This document shows positions 1 through 8,986 of a DNA stretch of 64,000 nucleotides, in pieces. The DNA lies in assembly GCA_020634335.1 (NCBI GenBank), contig JACKBY010000005.1:1-64000 (forward strand). Reading direction: 5' to 3'. The DNA is from Promineifilum sp. Lineage in GTDB: Bacteria > Chloroflexota > Anaerolineae > Promineifilales > Promineifilaceae. How positions within the stretch are numbered: position 1 is the stretch's first letter; every line of letters starts with the position of its first letter. A model generated the notes under the pieces. It was not told where the DNA came from. It worked only from the letters and a program-made list of their open reading frames with translations, and did no database searches. A program made the translations under genes and the position numbers.

Positions 1-731
1 TTGGGGCACTTCACCGTGCGCGCCCAGAGCCAGGCGATGACGGTCTCGCCCTCGTACTCCGGGTAGAGGTGGCCGATGCGCTCCCAAGCGCGGTCGCGCA
101 TCCACTCGCCGTAGTAGCGCACGTCGGCGGCCAGCCCGGTCGCGCCCGGCCACTCCACGCCGCCGCCCACCTTCCGGCGGTCGCGCGGGTTCACCGGCGC
201 TTGCCCGGCGAAGCGCGGCGGGATCTCGATGAGGGCCTTGTTGATCAGGACGGCCACCGGGTTGAGGTCGCTGGCGTGGGCCTCCAGCCCCAGCCGCTGC
301 GCCTCCAGGGGGATGCTGCCGCCCCCGGCGAAGGGGTCCAGCAGCGGCGGCGGGTTGCCGCCCGTGCAGAGGCGGATCAGCTCGCGGGCCGTCTCCAGCA
401 CCGCCTCGTCGGTGGTGGATTCCCACTGCACCAGCCGCTCGATGAAGTCGAACAGGCGCATGCGCGGCGTGTCGGTGCCTTCGTCGCCGGCATTTTTCCC
501 CATCGGCAGGGCGCGGCAGGCGGCCACGAACGCCGGCGGCGCGTCGGGGTCGTCGGGGTCGTCGACCAGCGAGGTGAAGATGACCGCCCGGGCGGCGGCC
601 AGCGGGCGGCGCGCCCACCACAGGTGCAGCGTGCTGGGGTGGCCGTGGCGGATGGACTTCTCACGCGCGCTGGCAATGTTGATGGCCTCCAGAGGCAGGG
701 CGACTTCGATCAGTTTTTTGCGGTGGTTCAT
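1..731 (-). CDS. DUF1156-family DNA methylase, N-terminal part (3' end beyond window)
   Basis: The reading frame opens at an ATG (731-729) with MNHRKKLIEVALPLEAIN and stays open to base 1, giving about 243 residues. The N-terminus (SAREKSIRHGHPSTLHLWW, then ARRPLAAARAVIF) is the hallmark of DUF1156 proteins. A motif-I-like DPFAGGGSIPLEA and a SDLNPVAVLINKALIEIP segment follow, as in N6-adenine/N4-cytosine methyltransferases that bind S-adenosylmethionine. The catalytic (D/N)PP(Y/F) motif would lie beyond the window. The gene is downstream of, and on the same strand as, a SNF2-type helicase. DUF1156 methylases are known from anti-phage loci related to DISARM, so a self-marking role is likely. 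The family call is strong; the defence role is inferred from context. Confidence 0.85.
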   Translation of the reverse strand, partial: MNHRKKLIEVALPLEAINIASAREKSIRHGHPSTLHLWWARRPLAAARAVIFTSLVDDPDDPDAPPAFVAACRALPMGKNAGDEGTDTPRMRLFDFIERLVQWESTTDEAVLETARELIRLCTGGNPPPLLDPFAGGGSIPLEAQRLGLEAHASDLNPVAVLINKALIEIPPRFAGQAPVNPRDRRKVGGGVEWPGATGLAADVRYYGEWMRDRAWERIGHLYPEYEGETVIAWLWARTVKCP

Positions 732-922
732 AGTGTGTTAATTATGACTCGGAGACAGGACACGGAGATACACAGTGGGCAAGAGATTCACGGAGACAGG
801 AAAAGAAAGCCTCCGTCAGTTTTTTGCGGTGGTTCATAGTGTGATAATTATGACACGGAGACAGGACACGGAGATACACAGTGGGCAAGAGATTCACGGA
901 GATAGGAAAAGAAAACCTCCGT
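711..922. repeat. 106-bp tandem duplication covering the methylase start codon
   Basis: Bases 711-816 and 817-922 are two adjacent copies of the same 106-bp segment with only a few differences. The unit carries the first codons of the DUF1156 gene (ATG plus MNHRKKL) and its upstream sequence, so a decoy start codon lies about 106 bp upstream of the real one. Translation from the decoy diverges after seven residues. Confidence 0.9.
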
Positions 923-1025
923 GTATCTCTGTGAACACCTCCGTGTATCTCTGTGAAATCCTCCGGGCATCTCTGTGAAATCCTCCGGGCGTCTCTGTGA
1001 AATCCTCCGGGCATCCTTGTGAAAA
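916..1025. repeat. Five 22-bp tandem repeats
   Basis: Five head-to-tail units start at 916, 938, 960, 982 and 1004, each reading roughly CCTCCGTGTATCTCTGTGAA plus two bases. The first two units keep GTGTATC; later ones carry GGGCATC, GGGCGTC or GGGCATCC. The array lies in the gap between the helicase and methylase genes. The CTCCGTG/CTCTGTGAA wording is also the core of the 106-bp duplication next to it. Confidence 0.9.
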
Positions 1026-1040
1026 CCCTTTGCGTCTATT

Positions 1041-4000
1041 CTACGCCGGTTCCTCGCTTCTCTCCAGCAGGGCCGGCAGATCATAGTTGACGCTGGTGAC
1101 ATGTAAGTCCGGTTCTTCGTGGAAGGGCGCGCGCACATAGCGCGGGCCGGCCGCCTGCCCGCGATCCACGGCTGCCAAGGCCAAAATGAACTGTTGCGGC
1201 GAGTTGATGCAACACATTATTTCGCCGCGGGTCACCGTGACCGTGGCCGCGCCCGGCCGCCGCCCCTTCACCTCGATAAAGCGCATGTGGCCGGAGCGCG
1301 GCTCGAAGCTCTCGATATCGTAGCCCAGCTTGTCGGCGCTCACGTCGTGGGGGTGGTTGCCCAGGGCGATCTCTGCCTGCATGACGGCTTGCATCGCCGC
1401 CTGTTCGGTGATGCGCGTGTCGACGATGTCGGCCGGGGTTCGGTCGCCCAGCAGCCGGCCGATGGGCACGATCAGCGCGCTGCCGATGACTACCGGCGGG
1501 TCGGCGGCAAGCTGTTTTTCCAGAGCCAGTTGCGCCATGCGCGCCTCGCGGCGGCGGGCCAGTTCGTCGGCGCGCCGCTGGGCCAGTTCGGCGTTCAGCC
1601 GCGCATTGGGCTTGCCCTCCTGTGTCTGCCGGCGAAAGTCGCGCGCCTGGCGATCCCAGTGGTTGATCTCGGCCGTGAGCCGCTTCTGGACGGCGCGCTC
1701 GGTCTTGCTGATCAGTTGCTCGCGTCGCGCGCGAACCCGCTCCAGGTGGCGCGGCACAAGCTCCAGAATCGCATGGCTCGTGGCGGACTGGGTGGCGTCG
1801 CCTCCATCAAGGAACACGGACGCCGGGTCGATTCCGTGGGCGCTCTCCTTATCCTCGAGGGGGCGATAGTTCAGATAGGGAGCCAGCCCCCCAAGACTCA
1901 CCCGCCCCGCGGTGTCGATCTCGACGAAGTGAACTTCCTGCGAGATGACGCGCCGGGTGGCATCGCGAATGCGCTGCTCCAGGAAAAAGAGGGTGCGTGG
2001 TTCGTGGCCGGGATCGGTCTCGTCCACCAGGGTGGCGCCATTTTCCAGGAGCCCGCGATAACGCTCCAGCACCAGATCGACGACTGTGTCCAGCAGGGGG
2101 TGGCCAGGGCAGATGAAATCGGCCGGCACCTGACCCGACGGATTGATCAGCGACTTGTCGAACGTCACGCGCTCATACTGCTGATGGACCGGCACCGACG
2201 TGCCCCGCTCCCTGGCCCGCCCGCGAACGATGGCCGGCACATGGCTGATGCGAAAGCGACCCGGCTCGCGGCGGCTGATCGTGCCGCCAAGCCGCCCGAA
2301 TGCCTCCAGAAAAAAGGCCTGGACGTGGTGGGGCTGCAGCCGCAGGGCCTGGAAGCGTTCCATATCGGCGCGAATTTCCTGAATCTGGGTGAGGTCGAGC
2401 GTGTCGGCGGCCAGGGATTGAGCGTCGAGCAACTGGCGCACGTGGTCGCGGTCGACGGCATTATCGACCGCCTCCTCCAATTGCCGGCGCACGTCGGGCT
2501 GCTCGCCATAGCGAACGGCTTCGACCAGCAGTTGCCGCAAGGGCTTGTCCGAGAAGAGATCGCCCAATATGTCGAAGACCTGGCCATCGAGCGCTCGGCT
2601 CTCCGTCTCCAGCTTGCGCAATAACCGCTCGTAGACGTAGCCCTCGCGGGTTTCGCCGGCGACCAGGTTCCACAAATGGCACACCTCTGTCTGGCCGATG
2701 CGGTGGATGCGGCCGAAGCGTTGCTCGAGCCGGTTGGGGTTCCAGGGCAGGTCGTAATTGACCATGAGATGCGCCCGCTGCAGGTTGATACCTTCGCCGG
2801 CCGCATCGGTGGCCAACAGATAATGCACATCAGGATCGTTGCGGAACCGGTCCTCGATGGCCCGGCGTTTATCGCGGTTGACGCTGCCGTCGATGATGGT
2901 GATGTTCTCGGCCCGCCCGAACAGAACGGTGATCTTCTCGTGCAAATAGCGCAGGGTGTCCCGGTGTTCGGTGAAGATAACCAGCTTGCGGCGGCTGCCG
3001 TTGCTGTCCATCATGTGCTCGTTGTCCTGGAGCAGTGTGGCCAGTTGCAGCCACTTCTGGTCGTGGCCGCGATGCCGGACCTCATAGGCCGCGCGCTCCA
3101 GATTGGCAAGAATCTCGATCTCGGCTTTCAATTCGTCCGCGGTGCGGGCGGTTGTGGCGCTGTCCAGGACCTTCTCTTCCAGTTCCTCTGCTTCTTCGGC
3201 AGTAGCCTCGTCGAAGTCCTCCCAGAATGTCTCATCAAATTGGAAATCCGATTGGTCGACATCATTGTCGGCACGGCCCTTGTCCGGTCGCCACTGGTCC
3301 AGTTCATCCAGCCGCTTCTGAAGCCTTTCACGGCGACGTTTGAGCGATTGGTAGATCGCTTCCGGCGAAGAGGCCAGTCTGCGCTGTAGCACGGTCAGGG
3401 CAAAGCCGACGGTGCCGCGGCGGTTGGACTGCAAGTTCTCGGCACGATTGAACTCCGTGCGAACATAGTCGGTGACCTGGTCGTATAAGGCTCGCTCGCC
3501 GGGCGAAAGCGGATAATTAACGGTGTAGGCCCGGCGCTCGGGAAAGAGACGCCGGCCGTCGAATCGATACAGGCTCTCTTTCTGCATCCGGCGCATCAGA
3601 TCGCCGGTTTCGACATCTTCGCCGGACCGATTTCGACCCTCAAACCGGTCACGGTCCAGCAAACTCATAAAAAGCTGGAAATCCTCCTCTTTGCCGTTGT
3701 GGGGAGTGGCCGTCATCAGCAGCAGATGGCGTGTGAGCTGGCCGAGCGTCTCGCCCAGGCGATAACGCTGCGTGCGCTTCAGTTCTGCGCCCCAATAGGA
3801 TGCGGACATCTTGTGCGCTTCGTCGACAACAATGAGATCCCACTCGCTGTTTTTCAGGCGGGTTGTCCAGTCTTCGTTGCGTGCGGCCTGGTCCAGCCGG
3901 ATGATAAGAAAATCCTTTTCCTGGAACGGGTTGCCGGAAACGGCTGTTTCAAAGGCTTCGCGGCCGAGAACCTCAAAGGGGAGCTGGAACTTGAACCACA

Positions 4001-4511
4001 GCTCGTCTTGCCATTGAGTGGTGAGGTTGCCGGGGGCGACAATTAAACATCGCTTGACATCTCCGCGGATGAACAGCTCTTTGATCAACAAACCGGCCAT
4101 GATCGTCTTGCCGGAGCCGGGATCGTCGGCCAGCAAAAAACGCAATGGGTGGCGTTTGAGCATCTCCTCGTAGACGGCCGTGATCTGGTGGGGCAGTGGT
4201 TCGATGAGCGAGGTGTGGACGGCGAGAACGGGGTCAAACAGATGGGCCAGATGAATCCGGTAGGCTTCGGCGGCGATTCGAAACAGCGCACCATCGGCAT
4301 CAAATAGCTGACCCTGACGCTCAACCGCCGGCTCTAGGGTCTCCTCGTCGTGACGATAGAGGACTCTTGTTTGCGGCTGCCCGTCTGCGCGCTTGTAAAT
4401 CAGTGTCACGGCCTGAGAGCCGTGCCAGCTAATATCGACGACGGTTACAGGCTGATCCGGCAGAATGCCTCGCACTCGCAGGCCCGGTTTCAAATCTTCG
4501 AGGGATATCAT
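1041..4511 (-). CDS. SNF2-family helicase with C-terminal DUF3883-like domain
   Basis: A 1156-residue superfamily 2 ATPase. Walker A is PGSGKT (about residues 131-136) and motif II is DEAH (230-233). LLMTATPHNG is motif III. The second RecA lobe has ATDAAGEGINLQ and a QRFGRIHRIGQ motif VI. A charged, probably coiled-coil stretch follows near residues 950-1030. The end carries a DUF3883-like segment (YDIESFEP, then RFIEVKGR) seen in defence helicases. It probably moves along or remodels DNA. The architecture resembles DrmD-type helicases of DISARM-related systems. It is upstream of the DUF1156 methylase across a repeat-filled gap, so the two are probably one operon extending past base 1. No other DISARM gene is visible in the window. 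Confidence 0.87.
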   Translation of the reverse strand: MISLEDLKPGLRVRGILPDQPVTVVDISWHGSQAVTLIYKRADGQPQTRVLYRHDEETLEPAVERQGQLFDADGALFRIAAEAYRIHLAHLFDPVLAVHTSLIEPLPHQITAVYEEMLKRHPLRFLLADDPGSGKTIMAGLLIKELFIRGDVKRCLIVAPGNLTTQWQDELWFKFQLPFEVLGREAFETAVSGNPFQEKDFLIIRLDQAARNEDWTTRLKNSEWDLIVVDEAHKMSASYWGAELKRTQRYRLGETLGQLTRHLLLMTATPHNGKEEDFQLFMSLLDRDRFEGRNRSGEDVETGDLMRRMQKESLYRFDGRRLFPERRAYTVNYPLSPGERALYDQVTDYVRTEFNRAENLQSNRRGTVGFALTVLQRRLASSPEAIYQSLKRRRERLQKRLDELDQWRPDKGRADNDVDQSDFQFDETFWEDFDEATAEEAEELEEKVLDSATTARTADELKAEIEILANLERAAYEVRHRGHDQKWLQLATLLQDNEHMMDSNGSRRKLVIFTEHRDTLRYLHEKITVLFGRAENITIIDGSVNRDKRRAIEDRFRNDPDVHYLLATDAAGEGINLQRAHLMVNYDLPWNPNRLEQRFGRIHRIGQTEVCHLWNLVAGETREGYVYERLLRKLETESRALDGQVFDILGDLFSDKPLRQLLVEAVRYGEQPDVRRQLEEAVDNAVDRDHVRQLLDAQSLAADTLDLTQIQEIRADMERFQALRLQPHHVQAFFLEAFGRLGGTISRREPGRFRISHVPAIVRGRARERGTSVPVHQQYERVTFDKSLINPSGQVPADFICPGHPLLDTVVDLVLERYRGLLENGATLVDETDPGHEPRTLFFLEQRIRDATRRVISQEVHFVEIDTAGRVSLGGLAPYLNYRPLEDKESAHGIDPASVFLDGGDATQSATSHAILELVPRHLERVRARREQLISKTERAVQKRLTAEINHWDRQARDFRRQTQEGKPNARLNAELAQRRADELARRREARMAQLALEKQLAADPPVVIGSALIVPIGRLLGDRTPADIVDTRITEQAAMQAVMQAEIALGNHPHDVSADKLGYDIESFEPRSGHMRFIEVKGRRPGAATVTVTRGEIMCCINSPQQFILALAAVDRGQAAGPRYVRAPFHEEPDLHVTSVNYDLPALLERSEEPA

Positions 4512-4786
4512 TTAGCCTAGTCGCGTACTCCGGATTTATCTGCTGGTTTCACAGCCAGAGAGGCAATCCATAAATAAAAGTCTCCGGCATGGGCCTTTCG
4601 GCAGTTCATGGCTGCAAGACATAACAATATAATAATAACCTTGCTTTCGAGATTACGCAGGTTTTTGTGCCGGTCGGCCGATAGCCCGGGGACGAGTGAG
4701 TCCCCGATTACCTTCCCCCTGCCACCACACCTGGATGGAACCGCCGCATGCTCCGAACCCGCCGGCGCTTCGACCAAAACTCCCTC
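4512..4786. other. Gap between helicase and arsR genes
   Basis: No convincing gene. It holds a short dyad around 4690-4705 (GGGGAC and GTCCCC arms around GAGTGA) typical of the dispersed repeats in this genome. The 86-codon minus-strand frame here shows no recognisable features. Confidence 0.4.
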
Positions 4787-4831
4787 TTGACATTTTACCC
4801 ACTATACTTTACTATTTAGCTAATTAGTAAA
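4787..4831 (+). promoter_or_regulatory. arsR promoter with overlapping operator palindrome
   Basis: A consensus -35 TTGACA (4787-4792) is followed after 17 bp by a -10-like TACTAT (4810-4815). An inverted repeat, TTTACTA (4808-4814) and TAGTAAA (4825-4831) with a 10-bp spacer, overlaps the -10. This is the expected position for autorepression by the ArsR-type regulator starting at 4851. The AT-rich patch stands out in GC-rich DNA. Confidence 0.6.
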
Positions 4832-4850
4832 CTATGCGATCTGCCCATCC

Positions 4851-5180
4851 ATGAACGACACCCTCAGCCTGACCTTTGCCGCCCTGGCCGACCCCACCCG
4901 CCGGGCGATGCTGGCGCGGCTGGCGCGGGGGCCGGCCACGGTCAAGGAGCTGGCCGAGCCGTTCGCGCTCAGCCTGCCGGCCATCTCCAAGCACCTCAAG
5001 GTGCTGGAGCACGCCGGGTTGGTCGAGCGCGGTCGCGAAGCCCAATGGCGGCCGGCGCAACTGCAAGCCGCGCCGCTGAAGGAGGCTTCCCACTGGCTGG
5101 AGCCTTATCGGGTCATCTGGGAAGAAAACTTTGATCGCCTGGAAGCGTATTTGCGAAAGCTTCAAGAGGAGAAAACATGA
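4851..5180 (+). CDS. ArsR/SmtB-family winged-helix repressor
   Basis: A 109-residue regulator of normal family length. MNDTLSLTFAALADPTRRAM opens it, and the recognition helix is LSLPAISKHLKVLEHAGLV (about residues 40-58). No metal-binding cysteine pair is visible. This fits the non-metal ArsR subgroup that is paired with AHSA1/SRPBCC genes. Its stop overlaps the start of the next gene (ATGA), so the two are translationally coupled. The palindrome over its promoter suggests autorepression. The ligand is unknown. Confidence 0.9.
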   Translation: MNDTLSLTFAALADPTRRAMLARLARGPATVKELAEPFALSLPAISKHLKVLEHAGLVERGREAQWRPAQLQAAPLKEASHWLEPYRVIWEENFDRLEAYLRKLQEEKT

Positions 5181-5632
5181 TGACCGACACAACGGCCGAC
5201 CGGGAAATCGTCGTCACCCGCCTGCTCGACGCCCCGCGCGAACTCGTCTTCGCCGCCTTCACCGAGCGCGACCACGTCGCCAACTGGTGGGTTCCCGGCG
5301 ACACGACCATTCATGAATTCGACGGCCAACCGGGCGGGCTGTGGCGCTACAGCATGCCCGGCCCCGACGGTAATTTGTATCCATTCAGGGTGAAGTTCAT
5401 CGAGATCGATAAACCGGCGCGGCTGGTCTACGATTATGGAACGGACGCGGAGGACGCGCCGGAGCCGGTGCGCACCCACGTGACCTTCGCGGAAGAGAAC
5501 GGCCGGACACGGGTCACCTTGCGATTGACGTTTGCCACGGCCGCCGCCCGCGCCGAAGCGGCGCAATACGGCGCAGCCGCCGGCGCGCAGCAGGCATTGG
5601 GCAGTCTGGCGGGATATCTGGCGACCCTGTAA
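5177..5632 (+). CDS. SRPBCC / AHSA1-like protein
   Basis: A 151-residue START-like protein. It opens with ADREIVVTRLLDAPRELVF and FAAFTERDHVANWWVP, the signature of the Aha1 C-terminal-like SRPBCC family. The family forms a helix-grip fold with a hydrophobic ligand pocket. The ATG overlaps the stop of the ArsR gene by 4 bp. Such ArsR-SRPBCC pairs are widespread, but the small molecule bound is usually unknown. Family membership is secure; function is not. Confidence 0.88.
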   Translation: MMTDTTADREIVVTRLLDAPRELVFAAFTERDHVANWWVPGDTTIHEFDGQPGGLWRYSMPGPDGNLYPFRVKFIEIDKPARLVYDYGTDAEDAPEPVRTHVTFAEENGRTRVTLRLTFATAAARAEAAQYGAAAGAQQALGSLAGYLATL

Positions 5633-5650
5633 GCCGCACCCCACCCGCTC

Positions 5651-5704
5651 TGTAGGGCAAGCTGTCAGCTTGCGAGCACCGAAGAGCCAACCTGAACAGG
5701 TTCC
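5651..5704. repeat. Dispersed repeat, AAGCTGtcAGCTT / CCTGaACAGG type
   Basis: Two small hairpins, CAAGCTG/CAGCTTG and AACCTG/CAGGTT, joined by about 20 bp. The same wording, in longer form, recurs at 45276-45350 and 51618-51692, so this is a dispersed intergenic element. Confidence 0.6.
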
Positions 5705-5771
5705 ACCACGAATACTTCTATTCTTTTGTCGGAACGCACAAACCGGTCGACAGATGGTAAAGGAGAACGAC

Positions 5772-6203
5772 ATGAGCACACAGAAAGGATTCACCGACGA
5801 GGAAAAGGCGGCCATGAAAGAGCGCGCCAGGGAACTGAAGGCCGAAGAACGCGCCAACAAAAACCGGGCCGAAGGGGAAAAGCTCTTGCTGGAAAAGATC
5901 GCCGAGATGTCCGAACCGGATCACGGCATGGCCCAGCGACTGCACGAGATCATCACCGAGGTCGCGCCGGGTCTCTTCCCCAAAACCTGGTACGGGATGC
6001 CCGCCTATGGCAACGATGACGGCAAGGTCGTCTGCTTCTTCCAGAGCGCGGAGAAGTTCGGCGCGCGCTACGCGACGCTGGGCTTCAACGACTCGGCCCA
6101 CCTGGACGACGGCGATATGTGGCCGACGGCCTACGCGCTGAAAACGCTGACCGCGGCCGATGAGAAGACGATCAGCCAACTGGTGAAGAAGGCGGTGGGC
6201 TGA
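5772..6203 (+). CDS. DUF1801-like (YdhG/iron-chaperone-type) protein
   Basis: The chosen ATG at 5772 is preceded by AAAGGAGAACGAC, a strong ribosome-binding site; upstream in-frame sequence is repeat DNA. The product is 143 residues. A charged helical N-terminus (about residues 8-45, ending EKLLLEKIAEM) leads into a domain with LFPKTWYGMPAYG and VVCFFQSAEKFGARYATLGF. That pattern is typical of DUF1801/YdhG-like proteins, sometimes linked to iron handling. Its proximity to the ArsR-SRPBCC pair suggests a shared stress module, but a repeat separates them. Confidence 0.75.
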   Translation: MSTQKGFTDEEKAAMKERARELKAEERANKNRAEGEKLLLEKIAEMSEPDHGMAQRLHEIITEVAPGLFPKTWYGMPAYGNDDGKVVCFFQSAEKFGARYATLGFNDSAHLDDGDMWPTAYALKTLTAADEKTISQLVKKAVG

Positions 6204-6432
6204 GGGTTTGTGTTTGTCACCAGTTCCCGGTAGCCCGACCCTCTACGTCCCACATTCATCCCCACCGAAGAGGGGCGACACAACGGCAAGACAAGCGGGG
6301 CTGATGATTTCGCCGTTGTGCCGCCCCTACGAATTCACAGCCAACGTGTGTATCCGTATTTGTCCCCCCGATCCGCGTCATCCGCGTTCTCAAATTCTTC
6401 ATGCAATTGCCCGGAACTTTCCTTAACCCCGA
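6204..6432. repeat. Gap with an inverted repeat (6270-6287 / 6312-6330)
   Basis: No gene is seen. GAGGGGCGACACAACGGC at 6270-6287 and GCCGTTGTGCCGCCCCTAC at 6312-6330 form an 18-bp imperfect hairpin. It could terminate transcription from the 5772 gene, though no T-run follows. Confidence 0.5.
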
Positions 6433-6461
6433 TTGCCGTTCCCTCTGGCCCATCATATAAT
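6433..6461 (+). promoter_or_regulatory. Promoter of inositol-3-phosphate synthase gene
   Basis: TTGCCG (6433-6438), a 17-bp spacer and a perfect TATAAT (6456-6461). Transcription would start near 6468, leaving an untranslated leader of about 145 nt before the ATG at 6612. Confidence 0.6.
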
Positions 6462-6611
6462 CATTCGTTGGGCACTCTGAAGAGAAGCGCGACGTCTTGT
6501 CCTCATCTTTCCAGTCCGTCCCCACCACAACAGCAAACAGTTGGCATCGATTGATTACCACGACGCTGCGGCACGCGCCCGACAGCGAAAATTAATTTGT
6601 AGGAGAACACA

Positions 6612-7748
<1,137 letters not shown>

Positions 7749-7750
7749 TC

Positions 7751-7852
7751 AGTAGGTCAGTGGGACCGTAGGACAGTGGGTACGCATTCAGCAGGTATGG
7801 GTCAGTGATCCAGATCACACTCCAAACCTAATCAACTGCCCATTGACCTACT
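7751..7852. repeat. Long inverted repeat after ino1
   Basis: AGTAGGTCAGTGGG (7751-7764) pairs with CCCATTGACCTACT (7839-7852) with one mismatch. GTAGGACAGTGGG follows the left arm and CTACTGTCCCCC overlaps and extends the right arm, so each side is a short tandem repeat. It may act as a transcription barrier after ino1. Confidence 0.55.
7804..7819. promoter_or_regulatory. CRP-like operator
   Basis: AGTGATCCAGATCACA matches the CRP-type pattern TGTGA-N6-TCACA at all but one position and is near-symmetric. It lies about 50-65 bp before the metallopeptidase start. It also sits in the loop of the inverted repeat, so it could be chance. Class III cyclases and a cNMP-binding kinase in the window make cAMP signalling plausible. 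Confidence 0.4.
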
Positions 7853-7868
7853 GTCCCCCTACCCCCCT

Positions 7869-8264
7869 GTGCTCATGCTGACCGACCAACAATTCGAAGC
7901 CCTGGTGGGCGAGGCGCTGGACGACCTGCCGCCGTTCTTCCAGGCGCGGATGGACAACGTCGTCGTGCTGGTTGAGGTTTGGCCGTCGCGCCAGACCTTG
8001 CGCATGATGGGCGTGCCCCCGGGCGAGACGCTGCTGGGCCTCTACACCGGCATCCCCCTGACGCAGCGGTCGCACACCTACACCCTCGTGCCGCCGGATA
8101 CCATCACCCTCTTTCAGGGGCCAATCGAGGACGCCGCGGCCGAATGGGGCGAGGGAGATTACCACGAGCGCGTCCGCGCCGAAGTCCGCCATACGGTCAT
8201 CCACGAGATCGCCCACCATTTTGGGATCGACGACGACCGCCTGGTCGCCCTGGGAGCCTACTAG
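7869..8264 (+). CDS. Small zinc metallopeptidase (MMP/zincin family)
   Basis: A 131-residue protein (129 if the ATG at 7875 is used instead of the GTG at 7869). The C-terminal HTVIHEIAHHFGIDDDRL carries HExxH plus a downstream Asp, the pattern of the short bacterial metallopeptidase family resembling minimal gluzincins. The N-terminal LPPFFQARMDNVVVLVEVWP is also typical. It is likely cytoplasmic; no signal peptide is seen. Substrates of this family are not established. Confidence 0.85.
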   Translation: MLMLTDQQFEALVGEALDDLPPFFQARMDNVVVLVEVWPSRQTLRMMGVPPGETLLGLYTGIPLTQRSHTYTLVPPDTITLFQGPIEDAAAEWGEGDYHERVRAEVRHTVIHEIAHHFGIDDDRLVALGAY

Positions 8265-8475
8265 ACCCTATAATTATAGGACTATTTATTACATTCCCCG
8301 TTACAAAAGGCCCCAACAAGCCGTTTATTGCCCCCGGATGAGCGAATTCAAATTTACTCTCCAGGTGCGCACTTTATGTCTTGCTATTTACCTGAGGCCG
8401 TGCTATCATGTGTTAACCCTAGTATAGGCAAAGTTACCTATAGAAGTACCAACAAGTGAATAATGACCTGTTTAT
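8265..8475. other. Gap, no gene; palindrome at 8267-8280
   Basis: No coding region is seen. A perfect 14-bp palindrome, CCTATAATTATAGG (8267-8280), follows the metallopeptidase stop. The stretch is AT-richer than its surroundings. Confidence 0.4.
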
Positions 8476-8602
8476 GCGTTGCGGGATTACGCAAGTAGAG
8501 GGTAACGGGTGGTAGCTACGAACGCTCAGGAAAGCGCGTAGTTTTTACTTCCCCGATCGCCGGCTTACTGTTCTCGGCGCAACGCGCAACTCGGGAGAGT
8601 TG
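8476..8602 (+). ncRNA. Candidate structured 5' leader of the zinc-ribbon gene
   Basis: A perfect 8-bp outer helix, GCGTTGCG (8476-8483) with CGCAACGC (8578-8585), closes a domain of about 110 nt. Inside are AAGTA (8493-8497) with TACTT (8546-8550), and a hairpin made of CTACG (8516-8520)/CGTAG (8537-8541) plus CGCT/AGCG. Directly after it, CAACTC (8587-8592) and GAGTTG (8597-8602) form a hairpin whose loop and arm hold the GGGAGAG ribosome-binding site. This suggests translational control. No known riboswitch class was recognised. Confidence 0.4.
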
Positions 8603-8606
8603 AACC

Positions 8607-8819
8607 ATGAAGACAGCAGTATCGTCTAATGGTGCTCAACTTGTGGCCGCTTTCGGCGCGCCCACTAGTGCCATTTGTCCAAAGTGTGGAGGGTTGGTGA
8701 TTTTGCGAGTGCGGCGTCTGATGGCCAACAGCGGTAACAGCTATTATTGGCGGCATCAGGATGACGATCATCCGTGCGATCGCCAAAAACCGTTCACGAA
8801 ACTGCGCTACGGTATGTGA
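8607..8819 (+). CDS. Small zinc-ribbon protein
   Basis: A 70-residue protein starting at the ATG after GGGAGAGTTGAACC. ICPKCGGLVILRVRR gives the first zinc knuckle. SGNSYYWRH then follows, with a single later Cys in HPCDRQKP. The spacing CxxC-(n)-H-(n)-C suggests one zinc site. I recall similar short CPxCGGxV proteins as conserved hypotheticals but know no function. The ribosome-binding site lies in a hairpin of the structured leader. Confidence 0.65.
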   Translation: MKTAVSSNGAQLVAAFGAPTSAICPKCGGLVILRVRRLMANSGNSYYWRHQDDDHPCDRQKPFTKLRYGM

Positions 8820-8986
8820 AAATTGGGCAAACGTTTCGTGACAAGCACGTAATTATCACAACTGAATATTCCCAGGCCCGGCAATTCGGTGCTAAAATGG
8901 GCAAAGTAGTCAGATTGGCCGCGGCCGTTTGGCGACTGCGGCCTAGTGAGGCCGGCATAGCCCTGCATCGAATGGAGACTTCATAA

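Noticed and set aside
69..839. 256-codon plus-strand frame
   Set aside because: It mirrors the DUF1156 methylase gene on the minus strand, is His/Gly/Arg-rich and has no family features.
4517..4777. 86-codon minus-strand frame upstream of the helicase
   Set aside because: No ribosome-binding site or domain; it covers a repeat remnant.
8774..8986. 70-codon plus-strand frame overlapping the zinc-ribbon gene end
   Set aside because: No start signal and no recognisable sequence; probably chance.
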